From: Sphingorhabdus sp.
Lineage (GTDB): Bacteria; Pseudomonadota; Alphaproteobacteria; Sphingomonadales; Sphingomonadaceae
DNA length: 64,000 nucleotides
Direction of reading: 5' to 3'
Assembly (NCBI RefSeq): GCF_023910635.1
Contig: NZ_JAAVVZ010000002.1
Location: 62,001-126,000 of the forward strand
Shown: positions 8,970 through 18,060 of the stretch, piece by piece
Layout of the letters: every line of letters starts with the position of its first letter
Position numbering within the stretch: position 1 is the first letter of the stretch
Made by a program: the position numbers and the translations under genes
Notes under the pieces: model-generated
What the model saw: only the letters and a program-made list of their open reading frames with translations
Told to the model about the DNA's origin: nothing
Databases searched by the model: none

Positions 8970-9901
8970 GATGCGAAAATGCCTCTCAGCTCCGCGCTTG
9001 CTTTGCCCAATAATTGCTGCGCAAGCTGCGCGGGGCCATCGCTACCAATCGCATACAGACATTCGCCCGATTGCAGTTCGCTCCCATTTGCCGTGAAAAT
9101 CTCGGCACGCAGCCGGATCTGCGTCCCTTCAACCCGCGCCAGCGCGGCAACCGGGGAATGGCAATTGCCCCCGACAGCGGCGAGAAACGCGCGCTCGGCA
9201 TTAACGGCAACAAATGTATCGGCGTCGTTAATTGCCTGTGTGATGGGGAAAAGGTCTTCACGGCTTGCCAATCGATCAATACCGACGGCGCCTTGCGACG
9301 CGGCCGGCAAAAACGCGTCGAGCGATAGTTCAGCGCCCACTTCGGCCATACCCAAACGGTCAAGCCCTGCGGCAGCAAGCAGGGTGGCATCGGCGTCCCC
9401 TGCGTCAATATGCGCAAGACGGGTCGCGACATTGCCCCGCAGTGGCACAATCTGTAAATCAGGCCGCACCCGTTGCAGCTGCGCCGCGCGCCTGGGGCTC
9501 GACGTGCCGACACGCGCGCCTTGCTTCAAATCACCAAGCGACGCAGCCCCAATCAGCCGGTCATGAACGTCAGCGCGCGGCAACATCGCAGAAATGACAA
9601 AAATGTCTGCGCGCCATGTTTCGACGTCTTTCATCGAATGGACGGCGATATCAATCTGATCATCGATCAGCGCGCGTTCCAACTCCTTGGTCCAAAGCGC
9701 TTTCCCGCCAATATCGGCGAGCGGCCTGTCCTGAATCTTGTCGCCCGTCGCCAGCATTGGAACAAGCGTCACCGCGTCATCGGGCAGATTATGCGCCGCT
9801 TTCATAGCCGCCTTGGTCATCTTGGCCTGGGCCAAAGCCAGCGGAGAACGACGGGTTCCGATGCGTAAAGGGCGCTCGGCTGTGAATATTGGACATGTCA
9901 T
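8966..9901 (-). CDS. hemC: Porphobilinogen deaminase (hydroxymethylbilane synthase)
   Basis: The N-terminus RIGTRRSPLALAQAKM is diagnostic, as are DIAVHSMKDVETW and GTSSPRRAAQLQRVRPDLQ. The dipyrromethane cofactor would attach to Cys ~247 in VGGNCHSPVAA. The enzyme assembles four porphobilinogens into hydroxymethylbilane. It is the first gene of a hemC-hemD-mitofilin operon and is divergent from tsaD with 42 bp between starts, so the promoters are closely packed or overlapping. Confidence 0.95.
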   Translation of the reverse strand: MTCPIFTAERPLRIGTRRSPLALAQAKMTKAAMKAAHNLPDDAVTLVPMLATGDKIQDRPLADIGGKALWTKELERALIDDQIDIAVHSMKDVETWRADIFVISAMLPRADVHDRLIGAASLGDLKQGARVGTSSPRRAAQLQRVRPDLQIVPLRGNVATRLAHIDAGDADATLLAAAGLDRLGMAEVGAELSLDAFLPAASQGAVGIDRLASREDLFPITQAINDADTFVAVNAERAFLAAVGGNCHSPVAALARVEGTQIRLRAEIFTANGSELQSGECLYAIGSDGPAQLAQQLLGKASAELRGIFAS

Positions 9902-9943
9902 GCGGCTTGTTCATAGCGGCGCGTCCAACTATGGGAAAGCACA

Positions 9944-10978
9944 ATGGCAATCATTCTGGGTCTTGAATCAAGCTGTGACGAAACCGCAGCGGCAATCGTG
10001 CGGTCCGATCGCACAATCCTAAGCCATGCCTTGGCCGGGCAAGAGGACCATCACCGCGCATTTGGTGGCGTTGTTCCCGAAATCGCGGCGCGCGCGCATG
10101 CCGAGTTGATGACGCCCCTGGTCGAAACGGCATTAGCCGATGCCGGACTTACCCTAAACGACGTTGATGCCATTGCCGCGACCGCTGGCCCGGGCCTTAT
10201 TGGCGGCGTGATGGTAGGTTTAGTCACGGCAAAGGCGCTCGCGATGGCATCGGGCAAGCCGCTGATTGCCGTCAACCATCTTGAAGGCCACGCCTTGTCG
10301 CCCCGCCTTATCGATGCGGATCTGGAATTTCCCTATGTGCTGTTGCTTGTGTCGGGCGGCCATTGCCAGTTGCTGCGCGTCAACGGCGTTGGCGATTATA
10401 ACCGTCTTGCGACCACCATCGATGATGCAGTGGGCGAGGCGTTTGACAAGACCGCGAAAATCTTGGGTCTCGGCTTTCCTGGCGGGCCCGCGGTCGAACG
10501 CGCCGCCGCCATCGGCAACGCCAACAACGTGCCCCTGCCAAGGCCGCTAAAAGGCGCGGATGAACCGCATTTCTCCTTTGCCGGTTTGAAAAGCGCTGTC
10601 CTTCGCGCGCATGCATCGGGCCGGTATAGGATACAGGATATTGCCGCGTCGTTCCAATTGGCGGTCATCGACTGCCTCTATGACCGCATAACCTATACGC
10701 TGGATCGCATTGATGCGCCTGCTGCCTTGGTGGTGGCTGGCGGTGTTGCGGCCAATGTGCCAATCCGTGAGATGCTGGAAAAGCTCGCTGTGCAACGTGG
10801 GATGCGCTTTGTCGCCCCGCCCTTGTGGTTGTGTACCGACAATGGCGTTATGATCGCTTGGGCCGGTGCAGAGCGGTTTGGCATGGGCCTCACGGACGGG
10901 CTGGACTTTGTCGCGCGGCCGCGTTGGCCGCTTGACCCCCATGCCGCACCCGCTCGCGGCGCAGGCGTCAAAGCATGA
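9944..10978 (+). CDS. tsaD: tRNA N6-threonylcarbamoyladenosine transferase TsaD
   Basis: The 344-residue protein carries the Kae1/TsaD signatures [14 protein letters not shown] at the N-terminus, metal-binding NHLEGHALS (His112, His116), [11 protein letters not shown], and [13 protein letters not shown]. It transfers the threonylcarbamoyl group to A37 of ANN-decoding tRNAs. The stop overlaps the start of gpsA by 4 bp. The order hemC<>tsaD-gpsA is common in alphaproteobacteria. Confidence 0.96.
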   Translation: MAIILGLESSCDETAAAIVRSDRTILSHALAGQEDHHRAFGGVVPEIAARAHAELMTPLVETALADAGLTLNDVDAIAATAGPGLIGGVMVGLVTAKALAMASGKPLIAVNHLEGHALSPRLIDADLEFPYVLLLVSGGHCQLLRVNGVGDYNRLATTIDDAVGEAFDKTAKILGLGFPGGPAVERAAAIGNANNVPLPRPLKGADEPHFSFAGLKSAVLRAHASGRYRIQDIAASFQLAVIDCLYDRITYTLDRIDAPAALVVAGGVAANVPIREMLEKLAVQRGMRFVAPPLWLCTDNGVMIAWAGAERFGMGLTDGLDFVARPRWPLDPHAAPARGAGVKA

Positions 10979-11970
10979 GCGTGGGCAGATATCCCGTCGG
11001 CATCATCGGTGGCGGCGCATGGGGCACTGCGCTTGCGGCAGTCATGGCACAAATCCATGATGGTGTCTTGCTGTGGGCCCGCGAAGAAGATGTCGTACGC
11101 AGCGTGAACGTCCAACATGAAAACACCCTGTTCCTGCCCGGAATGCCGCTGTCGCCAAAGATTGAAGCTACAGCCGACCTTACCCATATGGCCAATTGCG
11201 ATGCGTTGCTGATCGTCACGCCGGCGCAGCATGTGCGCGCGACTTTATCCGCACTTCCCGATACGCAAGCGCCGATGATCCTGTGTGCCAAGGGTATTGA
11301 GGCCGACACACAAATGCTGGTGTCCGACGTCGCAGCGCATATGCGGCCGCAAAATGCTTTGGCTGTGCTTTCCGGCCCTACATTTGCGCATGAGGTCGCG
11401 GCTGGAAAGCCAACCGCCGTGACGCTTGCGACCGCAAGCCCAGCGCTTGGTTCGGCGCTGATGCGCAGTATCGCCACCCCCTCTTTCCGTCCCTATTGGT
11501 CCGATGACGTCGTTGGCGCGGAAATTGGAGGTGCCGTTAAAAATGTGCTCGCCATTGCCTGTGGCGTAGTCGACGGCGCTGGCCTTGGCCTGAATGCGCG
11601 CGCTGCGTTAATCGCGCGCGGCTTTGCCGAAATGCAGCGTTACGGCCTCGCGCGCGGTGCAAAAGCCGAAACGCTTGCGGGGCTGTCAGGGCTGGGCGAT
11701 CTGGTGCTGACGTGCAGTTCGGAAAACTCGCGAAACTTCTCGTTGGGCCGGGGTCTTGGACAAGGACGAACCGCGCAAAACCTGCTCGCCGACCTTAAGA
11801 CCGTGGCCGAGGGCGCGTTTACCGCACCAGTGCTTTTGAAGTCGGCCACATCTCTGTCTGTCGAAATGCCAATCGTTTCAGCCGTTTGCGCGTTACTCGC
11901 TGGCACAGCCACCGTGGAGGCTGTAGTGAAGGAGTTATTGGCCCGTCCACTCAAGTCCGAAAGCTGGTAA
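10975..11970 (+). CDS. gpsA: Glycerol-3-phosphate dehydrogenase [NAD(P)+]
   Basis: The N-terminal Rossmann motif is [13 protein letters not shown]. The family motifs [18 protein letters not shown] and [19 protein letters not shown] (with the catalytic Lys) follow, and [14 protein letters not shown] is near the C-terminus. Length (331) is standard. It makes sn-glycerol-3-phosphate for phospholipid synthesis in the cytoplasm. It is coupled to tsaD by an ATGA overlap. Confidence 0.96.
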   Translation: MSVGRYPVGIIGGGAWGTALAAVMAQIHDGVLLWAREEDVVRSVNVQHENTLFLPGMPLSPKIEATADLTHMANCDALLIVTPAQHVRATLSALPDTQAPMILCAKGIEADTQMLVSDVAAHMRPQNALAVLSGPTFAHEVAAGKPTAVTLATASPALGSALMRSIATPSFRPYWSDDVVGAEIGGAVKNVLAIACGVVDGAGLGLNARAALIARGFAEMQRYGLARGAKAETLAGLSGLGDLVLTCSSENSRNFSLGRGLGQGRTAQNLLADLKTVAEGAFTAPVLLKSATSLSVEMPIVSAVCALLAGTATVEAVVKELLARPLKSESW

Positions 11971-12011
11971 CTTCGGCCTGAATCCGCTAGTTCACGCACA
12001 AAGGACCGCAT

Positions 12012-13508
12012 TTGACCACAGCCAGAACCGATGAAGAAGACATTCAAGCGCTCGCCAAGGGCGGTCGTACAAATGTCTTTGGATTCGTGCTGCGGCTGGC
12101 GGCGCGTATCCCATTCTTGTTCATCGCAGGACGGCTGTATGGTCCCGAGGCACTTGGCCGCTTTGCTTATGCGATTTTGATCGTTGAATTTGCAGCCCAG
12201 CTTGGGTCGCTTGGCCTGCGCCGGGGTCTTGCGGAGCTGCTGTCCAAGGATGATCGGCCGCATGCCCATATCATCGCGGATTGCTTACTCGCCGCGATGG
12301 TCGCTTCGGCGCTGGGCGCTGCATTTTTGATCGCGTTGCCGCAATTCATGTTTCCCAATAGCGGCATCAACGGGTTTGATCGGTTCTTGCCGCTGGCGAT
12401 TTTTGCGATTGTGGTGACGGATATATCGCTGTCTGCGCTTGCCTATAAATTTGACATCCTATCCACCGTACGCGCACGTGCAGTTGTCGAGCCTTGGACG
12501 ATCAGCATCGCTGCGGGTGTATTTTATTTCTATTCCGCCCGTGACGGCCTGATCCTGGCTTATATCGCCTCTTTAGCGGCGGCATTGGTCTTTGCGCTGT
12601 GGCCCTTATGGCGCAGCTATGGCCTTCCGCGCGGCTGGCGCCCAAGCCCGACGCGCTCGTTTGGCATTGCGCGGCGCAACCTGCCGCTCGCTGCTGCTGA
12701 TGCAGCCGAATGGGGCAGCCGGCGGCTTGACCTTGCCATATTGGGCTTGTTCGCCGCGCCAGCCGTCGTCGGAATTTATTATGTCGCGCAACAAGTCGCG
12801 AGCCTGCCGCAGAAGTTGAAAACCAGTTTCGACCCAATTTTGGGGCCAGTCATTACCCGCAATTTGCAGACGCAAAACTATGCGGAAATCGCCAAGCAAG
12901 TGGGCCAAGTCGGCTTTTGGATCATAGCGGCGCAGGCGGGGATTGCATTGGCGCTTGGTATCCCGGGCGAGGCCGTGATGGGGCTGGTGGGCCCTCAATT
13001 TGTTGGCGGCGCTATGGCGCTTGCCTTTTTGCTCGCCGCAGAGGTTACCGCCGCCACCGCCGTCGTGAGCGAATCCGCCTTGGTGTATATGGCACGCCAC
13101 CGAAATCTTTTGATCTCGCTCGGCATGCTCATGGTACAGGCATTGGTGAGTGTTGGCCTGATCATACTCGTCGACGATTTACCCATTAAGCCTGAACATG
13201 TCGGCCTATATCAGGCGGCAGCGGTGGCGTGCGGCCTGACGATCTCGCTTGGGATCGGGTCGCTTATCAAATCCCGGCTTCTGTCGCATTTGCTTGGGCA
13301 GAATATCCGTGTCTGGCGCTGGCCGCTGCTTATTGCCGTCGCCGCTGCTGCGCTGCTTGGATTCATTATCGTCAGCGTGCCCGCCCGATTTGAATGGGTC
13401 GAACTCACAATCGGTATTCCCGCAATTCTTGGTCTTTATGGCTGGATCGTCTGGCGCTGGGGCTTTGGCCCCGAAGACCGGGTCCTATTCCGCAAGAAAC
13501 GCGATTAA
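12012..13508 (+). CDS. Polysaccharide/oligosaccharide flippase-type membrane protein
   Basis: A 498-residue polytopic protein with about 12-14 hydrophobic segments in the MOP/Wzx-like order, beginning with an amphipathic N-terminus and the RIPFLFIAGRLYGPEALGRF segment seen in polysaccharide exporters. It would move a lipid-linked glycan across the inner membrane. The start is TTG 12012 with AAGGA upstream. No glycosyltransferases adjoin it, so the substrate cannot be inferred. Its last 4 bp overlap the convergent kinase gene. Confidence 0.75.
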   Translation: MTTARTDEEDIQALAKGGRTNVFGFVLRLAARIPFLFIAGRLYGPEALGRFAYAILIVEFAAQLGSLGLRRGLAELLSKDDRPHAHIIADCLLAAMVASALGAAFLIALPQFMFPNSGINGFDRFLPLAIFAIVVTDISLSALAYKFDILSTVRARAVVEPWTISIAAGVFYFYSARDGLILAYIASLAAALVFALWPLWRSYGLPRGWRPSPTRSFGIARRNLPLAAADAAEWGSRRLDLAILGLFAAPAVVGIYYVAQQVASLPQKLKTSFDPILGPVITRNLQTQNYAEIAKQVGQVGFWIIAAQAGIALALGIPGEAVMGLVGPQFVGGAMALAFLLAAEVTAATAVVSESALVYMARHRNLLISLGMLMVQALVSVGLIILVDDLPIKPEHVGLYQAAAVACGLTISLGIGSLIKSRLLSHLLGQNIRVWRWPLLIAVAAAALLGFIIVSVPARFEWVELTIGIPAILGLYGWIVWRWGFGPEDRVLFRKKRD

Positions 13509-14500
13509 CGTAAACGCTTGGCAACCAAATCCGCAATGTCTGCTTCCGGCCGCGCGCCATAATGCGAGATGATTTCCGCTGCGCACACCGCACCCATGGT
13601 CAGGCATTCCGCCATTGGGCGCCCCTGCGCAAGGCCGGCAAACACACCGGACGCAAACAGGTCGCCTGCGCCTGTGGTATCGACCAACTGCGCCACTGGT
13701 TCCGCACCGACTTCCGTCCGTACACCATTTTCGACGGCAATCGCGCCATGTGCGCCGCGCGTGCAGACCAGCAATGGAACCTTGGCGGCGATAGCGGCGA
13801 CCGAAGCTTCGAAATCATCGCTGTTGTTCAGCGCGCAGATTTCAACTTCGTTAGAGAATAAAATGTCAATACGGCCAGCGTCCATTTCGGCCAGGAAATC
13901 AGGACCATGACGCGAAATCACAAATGCGTCTGATAAGGTTAAAGCCACCTTGCGACCAGCCGCCCGCGCAACATCAATGGCGGTGCGCATGGCAGCACGT
14001 GGTTCTTCAGGGTCCCACAAATACCCTTCAAGATACAAGATCGCCGCGCTTTCGATCAGCGATTTGTCGATTACCGTTTCAGGCAGATATTGGGATGCAC
14101 CCAAAAAGGTGTTCATCGTGCGCTGCGCATCGGGCGTGACCAATATGTAGCAACGCGCTGTCGATGGCGCGCCGTCGCGGGCAGGAATGTCGAAATGAAT
14201 GCCGCCCGCGCGAATGTCATGCGCGAAAACTTCACCAAGCTGATCGGTTGCAACTTGCCCGATAAACGCCGTCTTGTGTCCAAGCCGTGCAAGGCCAGCC
14301 AAGGTGTTCGCCGCCGAACCCCCGCTAATTTCCCGGGCAGGTCCCATATGCCCGTAAAGCGCCTGTGCGCGTTCCTCGTCGATAAGCTGCATGCTGCCCT
14401 TATTGAGGCCTTCGCTTGCGATGAAAGCATCATCGGTATCGGCAATGATATCAACAATGGCATTGCCAATTGCGAGGACGTCGAAGCGGGTATCGGTCAT
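13505..14500 (-). CDS. PfkB-family kinase, adenosine kinase-like
   Basis: The 331-residue protein has both PfkB signatures: GGSAANTLAGLARLGHKTAF near residue 60 and DTTGAGDLFASGVFAGLAQG near residue 280, the latter with the catalytic Asp in GAGD. The N-terminal DVLAIGNAIVDIIADTDD is typical of the alphaproteobacterial adenosine kinase-like subgroup. It would phosphorylate a nucleoside or sugar with ATP. An AGGAACC ribosome binding site precedes ATG 14500. The gene is convergent with the flippase gene and shares 4 bp with it. Confidence 0.85.
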   Translation of the reverse strand: MTDTRFDVLAIGNAIVDIIADTDDAFIASEGLNKGSMQLIDEERAQALYGHMGPAREISGGSAANTLAGLARLGHKTAFIGQVATDQLGEVFAHDIRAGGIHFDIPARDGAPSTARCYILVTPDAQRTMNTFLGASQYLPETVIDKSLIESAAILYLEGYLWDPEEPRAAMRTAIDVARAAGRKVALTLSDAFVISRHGPDFLAEMDAGRIDILFSNEVEICALNNSDDFEASVAAIAAKVPLLVCTRGAHGAIAVENGVRTEVGAEPVAQLVDTTGAGDLFASGVFAGLAQGRPMAECLTMGAVCAAEIISHYGARPEADIADLVAKRLR

Positions 14501-14572
14501 AAAGGTTCCTATTTAAGCCAAGCGCGCCCTAGTTGGATTGGACATTTCCGGCAAGCGCTTTAGAACGGTCGC

Positions 14573-15235
14573 ATGATCCAGGCGTTGATGCTTTCGTTCC
14601 AAAGTCTGTCCGACAGGCGTATCTTTGCTGTCTTGGTCAAGGTAATCCTTCTCACCATCGTCAGCATCCTCATTCTGGGCGTTGGCCTCTGGTTCGCCCT
14701 GCAAGGGTTGTTCGGATGGTTCAATGTGAATGATGACAGCCTTTGGTCGGGCCTGCTCTCAGGTGCCATTACCGTCCTGTCCGGCTTCTTGCTGTTCCGC
14801 GTTGTCGCCGTTGCGATAACATGGGTTTTTGCCGATGACATCATCGATGCCGTCGAGGATCGGCATTATCCACGGCAAGCCGCATTCGGCAAACGGCCAA
14901 GCCTTGGCGCTGGTGTGCAGTTGGCCATGCGGTCGATAATGCGCGTGCTGGGCTATAATCTCCTCGCTTTACCGCTTTATGTGCTTCTGCTGTTTACCGG
15001 CTTTGGCACCGCCATCGCGTTCCTGTTGATCAACGCGTTGCTTTTGGGCCGGGACTTGGAGGATATGCTCATCGCACGTCATGGCGCAAAGGGCGCGATG
15101 AACAAGCTACCCCGTCTGATGCTGGGACTAATGGGAACTGCCGGAATGCTGGTGCCGCTTGTCAACCTTCTGGTGCCCATTTTGGCAACAGCCACGGCGG
15201 TCCATTGGGTCCATTCAGGAAATTCGAATTTATGA
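14573..15235 (+). CDS. EI24/CysZ-like membrane protein
   Basis: A 220-residue protein with about four to five transmembrane segments (LVKVILLTIVSILILGVGLW; YNLLALPLYVLLLFTGFGTA; MLGLMGTAGMLVPLVNLLVP) and the ADDIIDAVEDRHYP and NALLLGRDLEDMLIARH loops seen in EI24-domain proteins. CysZ members of that family have been linked to sulphate entry, but no sulphur genes adjoin it, so the substrate is open. Its stop overlaps the next ATG by 4 bp. Confidence 0.8.
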   Translation: MIQALMLSFQSLSDRRIFAVLVKVILLTIVSILILGVGLWFALQGLFGWFNVNDDSLWSGLLSGAITVLSGFLLFRVVAVAITWVFADDIIDAVEDRHYPRQAAFGKRPSLGAGVQLAMRSIMRVLGYNLLALPLYVLLLFTGFGTAIAFLLINALLLGRDLEDMLIARHGAKGAMNKLPRLMLGLMGTAGMLVPLVNLLVPILATATAVHWVHSGNSNL

Positions 15236-15624
15236 AGCATGCACTCCCCCTCACCGCAATCGCGCTGTTGCTGGCGGGCTGTGTCTCGGCGCCTGAGGCA
15301 CGTGCGCCAGCGCGTCAGCCCGCACCGGCCGAACGCACGGCGGCGTCTTTCCCGCCCCGTCCTGTTATTGTAGCGCGCGGACTTGAAGGCGTGATTGGTA
15401 AAGACGCCAATGCTATAAAACGCTTATTCGGCGAACCACGGCTGGACGTTGTCGAAGTAAATGGTCGCAAGCTGCAGTTCGTCGGTAAGCCCTGCATCCT
15501 TGATGTGTTTCTCTATCCCGAACGCAAAGGCGCGCGCGAAGTCGTCACTTATGTCGATGCACGCAGAAGCGACGGAGCGGCCGAAGACCGCGCCGCCTGC
15601 ATTGAGGCCCTGCAACGCCGCTAA
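15232..15624 (+). CDS. Small predicted lipoprotein
   Basis: From ATG 15232 (ATGA overlap with the EI24 gene) the 130-residue protein has a lipoprotein signal with lipobox LLAGC, then a Pro/Ala linker and a compact C-terminal domain (GVIGKDANAIKRLFGEPRLD; CILDVFLYPERKGAREVVTY). That domain resembles small SmpA/BamE-like or uncharacterised sphingomonad lipoproteins, without a firm match. The stop codon and the last few codons fall in sequence resembling the end of the TA-flanked element, so the 3' end of the gene may have been shaped by an insertion. Confidence 0.75.
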   Translation: MKHALPLTAIALLLAGCVSAPEARAPARQPAPAERTAASFPPRPVIVARGLEGVIGKDANAIKRLFGEPRLDVVEVNGRKLQFVGKPCILDVFLYPERKGAREVVTYVDARRSDGAAEDRAACIEALQRR

Positions 15625-15634
15625 GGTGGATTTA
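15623..15634 (+). repeat. Solo end of an older palindromic element, left half
   Basis: The 12 bases AAGGTGGATTTA, together with 15898-15912 on the far side of copy 2, rebuild an element right end (AAGGTGGATTTAAGTGGTCC and the terminal TGACCC). Copy 2 has split it exactly at a TA. Confidence 0.75.
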
Positions 15635-15897
15635 GGGTCAGGACCTATTAAATCAACCTTCGCGGTTTGAGGCCATTTTGTTCAGTGCAAGGCGGCAAGG
15701 CGCAGGCTTAGTGGTTCTAAGTCTAGCTTTGCCAACGTAGCAATGGACAAAATGGGTCAAATCCGAAGGACGTCAAAATGGCTTCGATCTCAAAGCAAAA
15801 TGCCCTTGCAGGCAGAATGACTGCCTGCGGCGGACATTTCACTTCGATATCTTTGCCATTTTGACGCCGCCAAGGTGGATTTAATAGGTCCTGACCC
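15635..15897 (+). mobile_element. TA-flanked palindromic element, copy 2 (full length, 263 bp, nested)
   Basis: The length equals copy 1 and the modules lie in the same order. Terminal arms carry CCTATT/AATAGG where copy 1 has CCACTT/AAGTGG, so two substitutions are mirrored in both arms. The element has inserted into an older element end: removing 15635-15897 and one TA restores an uninterrupted right arm. This gives direct evidence for a 2-bp TA target duplication. Module A forms a 9-bp stem CCATTTTGT/ACAAAATGG. Confidence 0.88.
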
Positions 15898-15914
15898 TAA
15901 GTGGTCCTGACCCT
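15898..15914 (+). repeat. Solo end of an older palindromic element, right half
   Basis: TAAGTGGTCCTGACCCT continues the arm interrupted by copy 2 (partner 15623-15634). Confidence 0.75.
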
Positions 15915-15932
15915 AACTGGACCGTTCATATC

Positions 15933-17081
15933 CTACGCCCCCCATTCGGCAAGAACCGACGCATCTTGCTCCGTAGCAAACAAGTCCTGCCGCCTTTGCG
16001 CAAACACCTCAGGCGACAGCCGCCCCAACGCCCAAATCGCCGCGCCGCGCACCACAGGCGAAGGATCAGCCAGCAACACCTCAATCTGCGCAATAAGCCC
16101 GGCATCCGTGCCATTGCCAGCCGCGATCAGGACATTGCGAACAAACCGGTCACGTCCGATCCGTTTTATGGGCGATCCGGAAAAAAGTTGGCGGAATGCG
16201 GCATCATCCAATGTCAATAAATCCGCAATCTGCGGCGCAACCAGTTCCGCGCGCGGCAAGAAAGCCTTATGCGCGGCGGCCGTTTCGGCAAATTTGTTCC
16301 ACGGACAAACGGCAAGACAGTCATCGCAGCCATAGATATGATTGCCCATTAATGGCCGAAGTTCCAAGTCAATCGGCCCCTTATGCTCAATCGTCAAATA
16401 AGAGATGCAGCGGCGGGCATCGAGGCGATAGGGCGCGGGAAAGGCATTGGTCGGGCAAATGTCTTGGCACAAACGGCATGATCCACAACTGTCTTCGGCA
16501 GGTAAGGCAGGCGCAAGCTCAGCGGTGGAATAAATCGCGCCCAAAAACAGCCAACTGCCATGTTCCCTGCTCACGACATTGCTATGCTTACCCTGCCAGC
16601 CAAGCCCTGCGGATTGCGCCAAGGCTTTCTCCATCACGGGCGCGGTATCCACAAAAACCTTAACGCCTGCACCTGCTTCATGGGCCAGCCAGCCCGCCAG
16701 CCGCTTGAGCGCGCCCTTCACAACATCATGATAATCGCGCCCTTGTGCGTAGACCGAAATGCGTGCGCGCGTGTCTTGGTCGGCAAGGACCATGGGATCC
16801 TGCGGCGGGGCGTAGCTCATCCCCAGCATGATGACGGATTTGACCTCGGGCCATAAGATGTCCGGATTGGCGCGCTCATCGGCGCGGCTTTCCATCCAAA
16901 GCATGTCGCCATGCAAGCCTTCGCGCAGCCATTGTCGAAGTCGCACGCCTGCCGCCGGCGCAAGACGGCCAGGCGCGATGCCAAAGGCGACAAAGCCTTC
17001 GTTTTTGGCACGATCTTGCAAGGCGTAAACTAAATCTCTATCTTGCAAGGCGTTATCTAAATTTCTATTTTCTCTCTCCAC
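15933..17081 (-). CDS. queG: Epoxyqueuosine reductase QueG
   Basis: The 382-residue protein has the cobalamin-binding N-terminal region ([40 protein letters not shown]), two 4Fe-4S motifs ([16 protein letters not shown] and CDDCLAVCP), and a C-terminal HEAT-like segment ([17 protein letters not shown]). It reduces epoxyqueuosine to queuosine in tRNA. The likely start is GTG 17081. The first 25 residues contain a 27-bp tandem duplication (NLDNALQDR / DLVYALQDR), so the N-terminus is nine residues longer than it would otherwise be. Confidence 0.93.
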   Translation of the reverse strand: MERENRNLDNALQDRDLVYALQDRAKNEGFVAFGIAPGRLAPAAGVRLRQWLREGLHGDMLWMESRADERANPDILWPEVKSVIMLGMSYAPPQDPMVLADQDTRARISVYAQGRDYHDVVKGALKRLAGWLAHEAGAGVKVFVDTAPVMEKALAQSAGLGWQGKHSNVVSREHGSWLFLGAIYSTAELAPALPAEDSCGSCRLCQDICPTNAFPAPYRLDARRCISYLTIEHKGPIDLELRPLMGNHIYGCDDCLAVCPWNKFAETAAAHKAFLPRAELVAPQIADLLTLDDAAFRQLFSGSPIKRIGRDRFVRNVLIAAGNGTDAGLIAQIEVLLADPSPVVRGAAIWALGRLSPEVFAQRRQDLFATEQDASVLAEWGA

Positions 17082-17127
17082 GCGCCGACCTTATTCAACA
17101 CCCTCCCACACTCCAGGGCACATCAAA

Positions 17128-18060
17128 ATGTATGCAATAGAGGCAAAAGGCCTAGTAAAGCAATTCGACGGCTTTCGCGCGGTCGATGGTGTGGACTTGA
17201 AAATTCCCGAAGGTAGCATTTTTGGCATTTTGGGACCAAATGGCGCGGGCAAAACAACCATGCTGCGGACCTTGCTTGGCATCATTGATCCCGACGCTGG
17301 AACGCGGACCTTGCTTGGCGCCGACCGCCCCATCTTACAGTCGCGTAACGTGGGCTATTTGCCCGAAGAACGCGGGCTTTACCAATCGATGCGCGCCGTT
17401 GACACTATTGCTTTCATGGGGGCGCTACGCGGCCTTTCGCTCAAGGAAGGCACGAGAAAAGGCCGCGCCTTGCTCGAAGAAGCTGGCCTTGGTTACGCCG
17501 CAGACCGGCAAATCCGGCAGCTGTCTAAAGGTATGGCGCAGACGGTGCAGTTGATGGGCACCATCGTCCATGACCCGAAGCTGATTGTTCTCGATGAACC
17601 TTTTTCCGGGCTTGATGCCCTAAATCAAGCGAAGCTCGAAAAAATGATCCGTGCCCAGGCTGACAAAGGCGTTACCGTTATTTTCTCCACCCATGTCATC
17701 GCCCATGCCGAACGCTTGTGCGAACGCATCGCGATTATTGCAAAGGGCAAGATCAGCTTTGACGGGCTGGTGTCGGAGGCCCGTGACCGTTTGCGTCCGC
17801 AAGTGCATTTGGAAACCGAAACACTTGATGGCCCGTGGCGCTCGGCTCTGCCAGCGCGGACAAAGGCAGAAGGGCATCATTGGCACTTCACCTTGCCTGA
17901 AACAGGCGTGGAGCCCCTACTGACTGCCTTGGTCGAGGGCAAAGCGGGCATCCGGTCGCTATCCATTGAACGGCCTGGCCTGCACGATGCCTTCGTCGCG
18001 ATTGCAGGCGAAGATGTGGCCGCCGAAATGGATGGGGCCGCCATGGGAGACGCAAAATGA
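17128..18060 (+). CDS. ABC transporter ATP-binding protein (NatA-like)
   Basis: It contains Walker A GPNGAGKTT (residue ~37), Q-loop YLPEERGLYQ, signature region QLSKGMAQTVQ, Walker B LIVLDEPFSGLD and the switch His in IFSTHVIAHAE. The C-terminal ~80 residues form the accessory domain seen in NatA/CcmA-type exporters. It pairs with the permease that starts within its stop codon (4-bp overlap). Together they would form an exporter of the ABC-2 class. Confidence 0.9.
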   Translation: MYAIEAKGLVKQFDGFRAVDGVDLKIPEGSIFGILGPNGAGKTTMLRTLLGIIDPDAGTRTLLGADRPILQSRNVGYLPEERGLYQSMRAVDTIAFMGALRGLSLKEGTRKGRALLEEAGLGYAADRQIRQLSKGMAQTVQLMGTIVHDPKLIVLDEPFSGLDALNQAKLEKMIRAQADKGVTVIFSTHVIAHAERLCERIAIIAKGKISFDGLVSEARDRLRPQVHLETETLDGPWRSALPARTKAEGHHWHFTLPETGVEPLLTALVEGKAGIRSLSIERPGLHDAFVAIAGEDVAAEMDGAAMGDAK

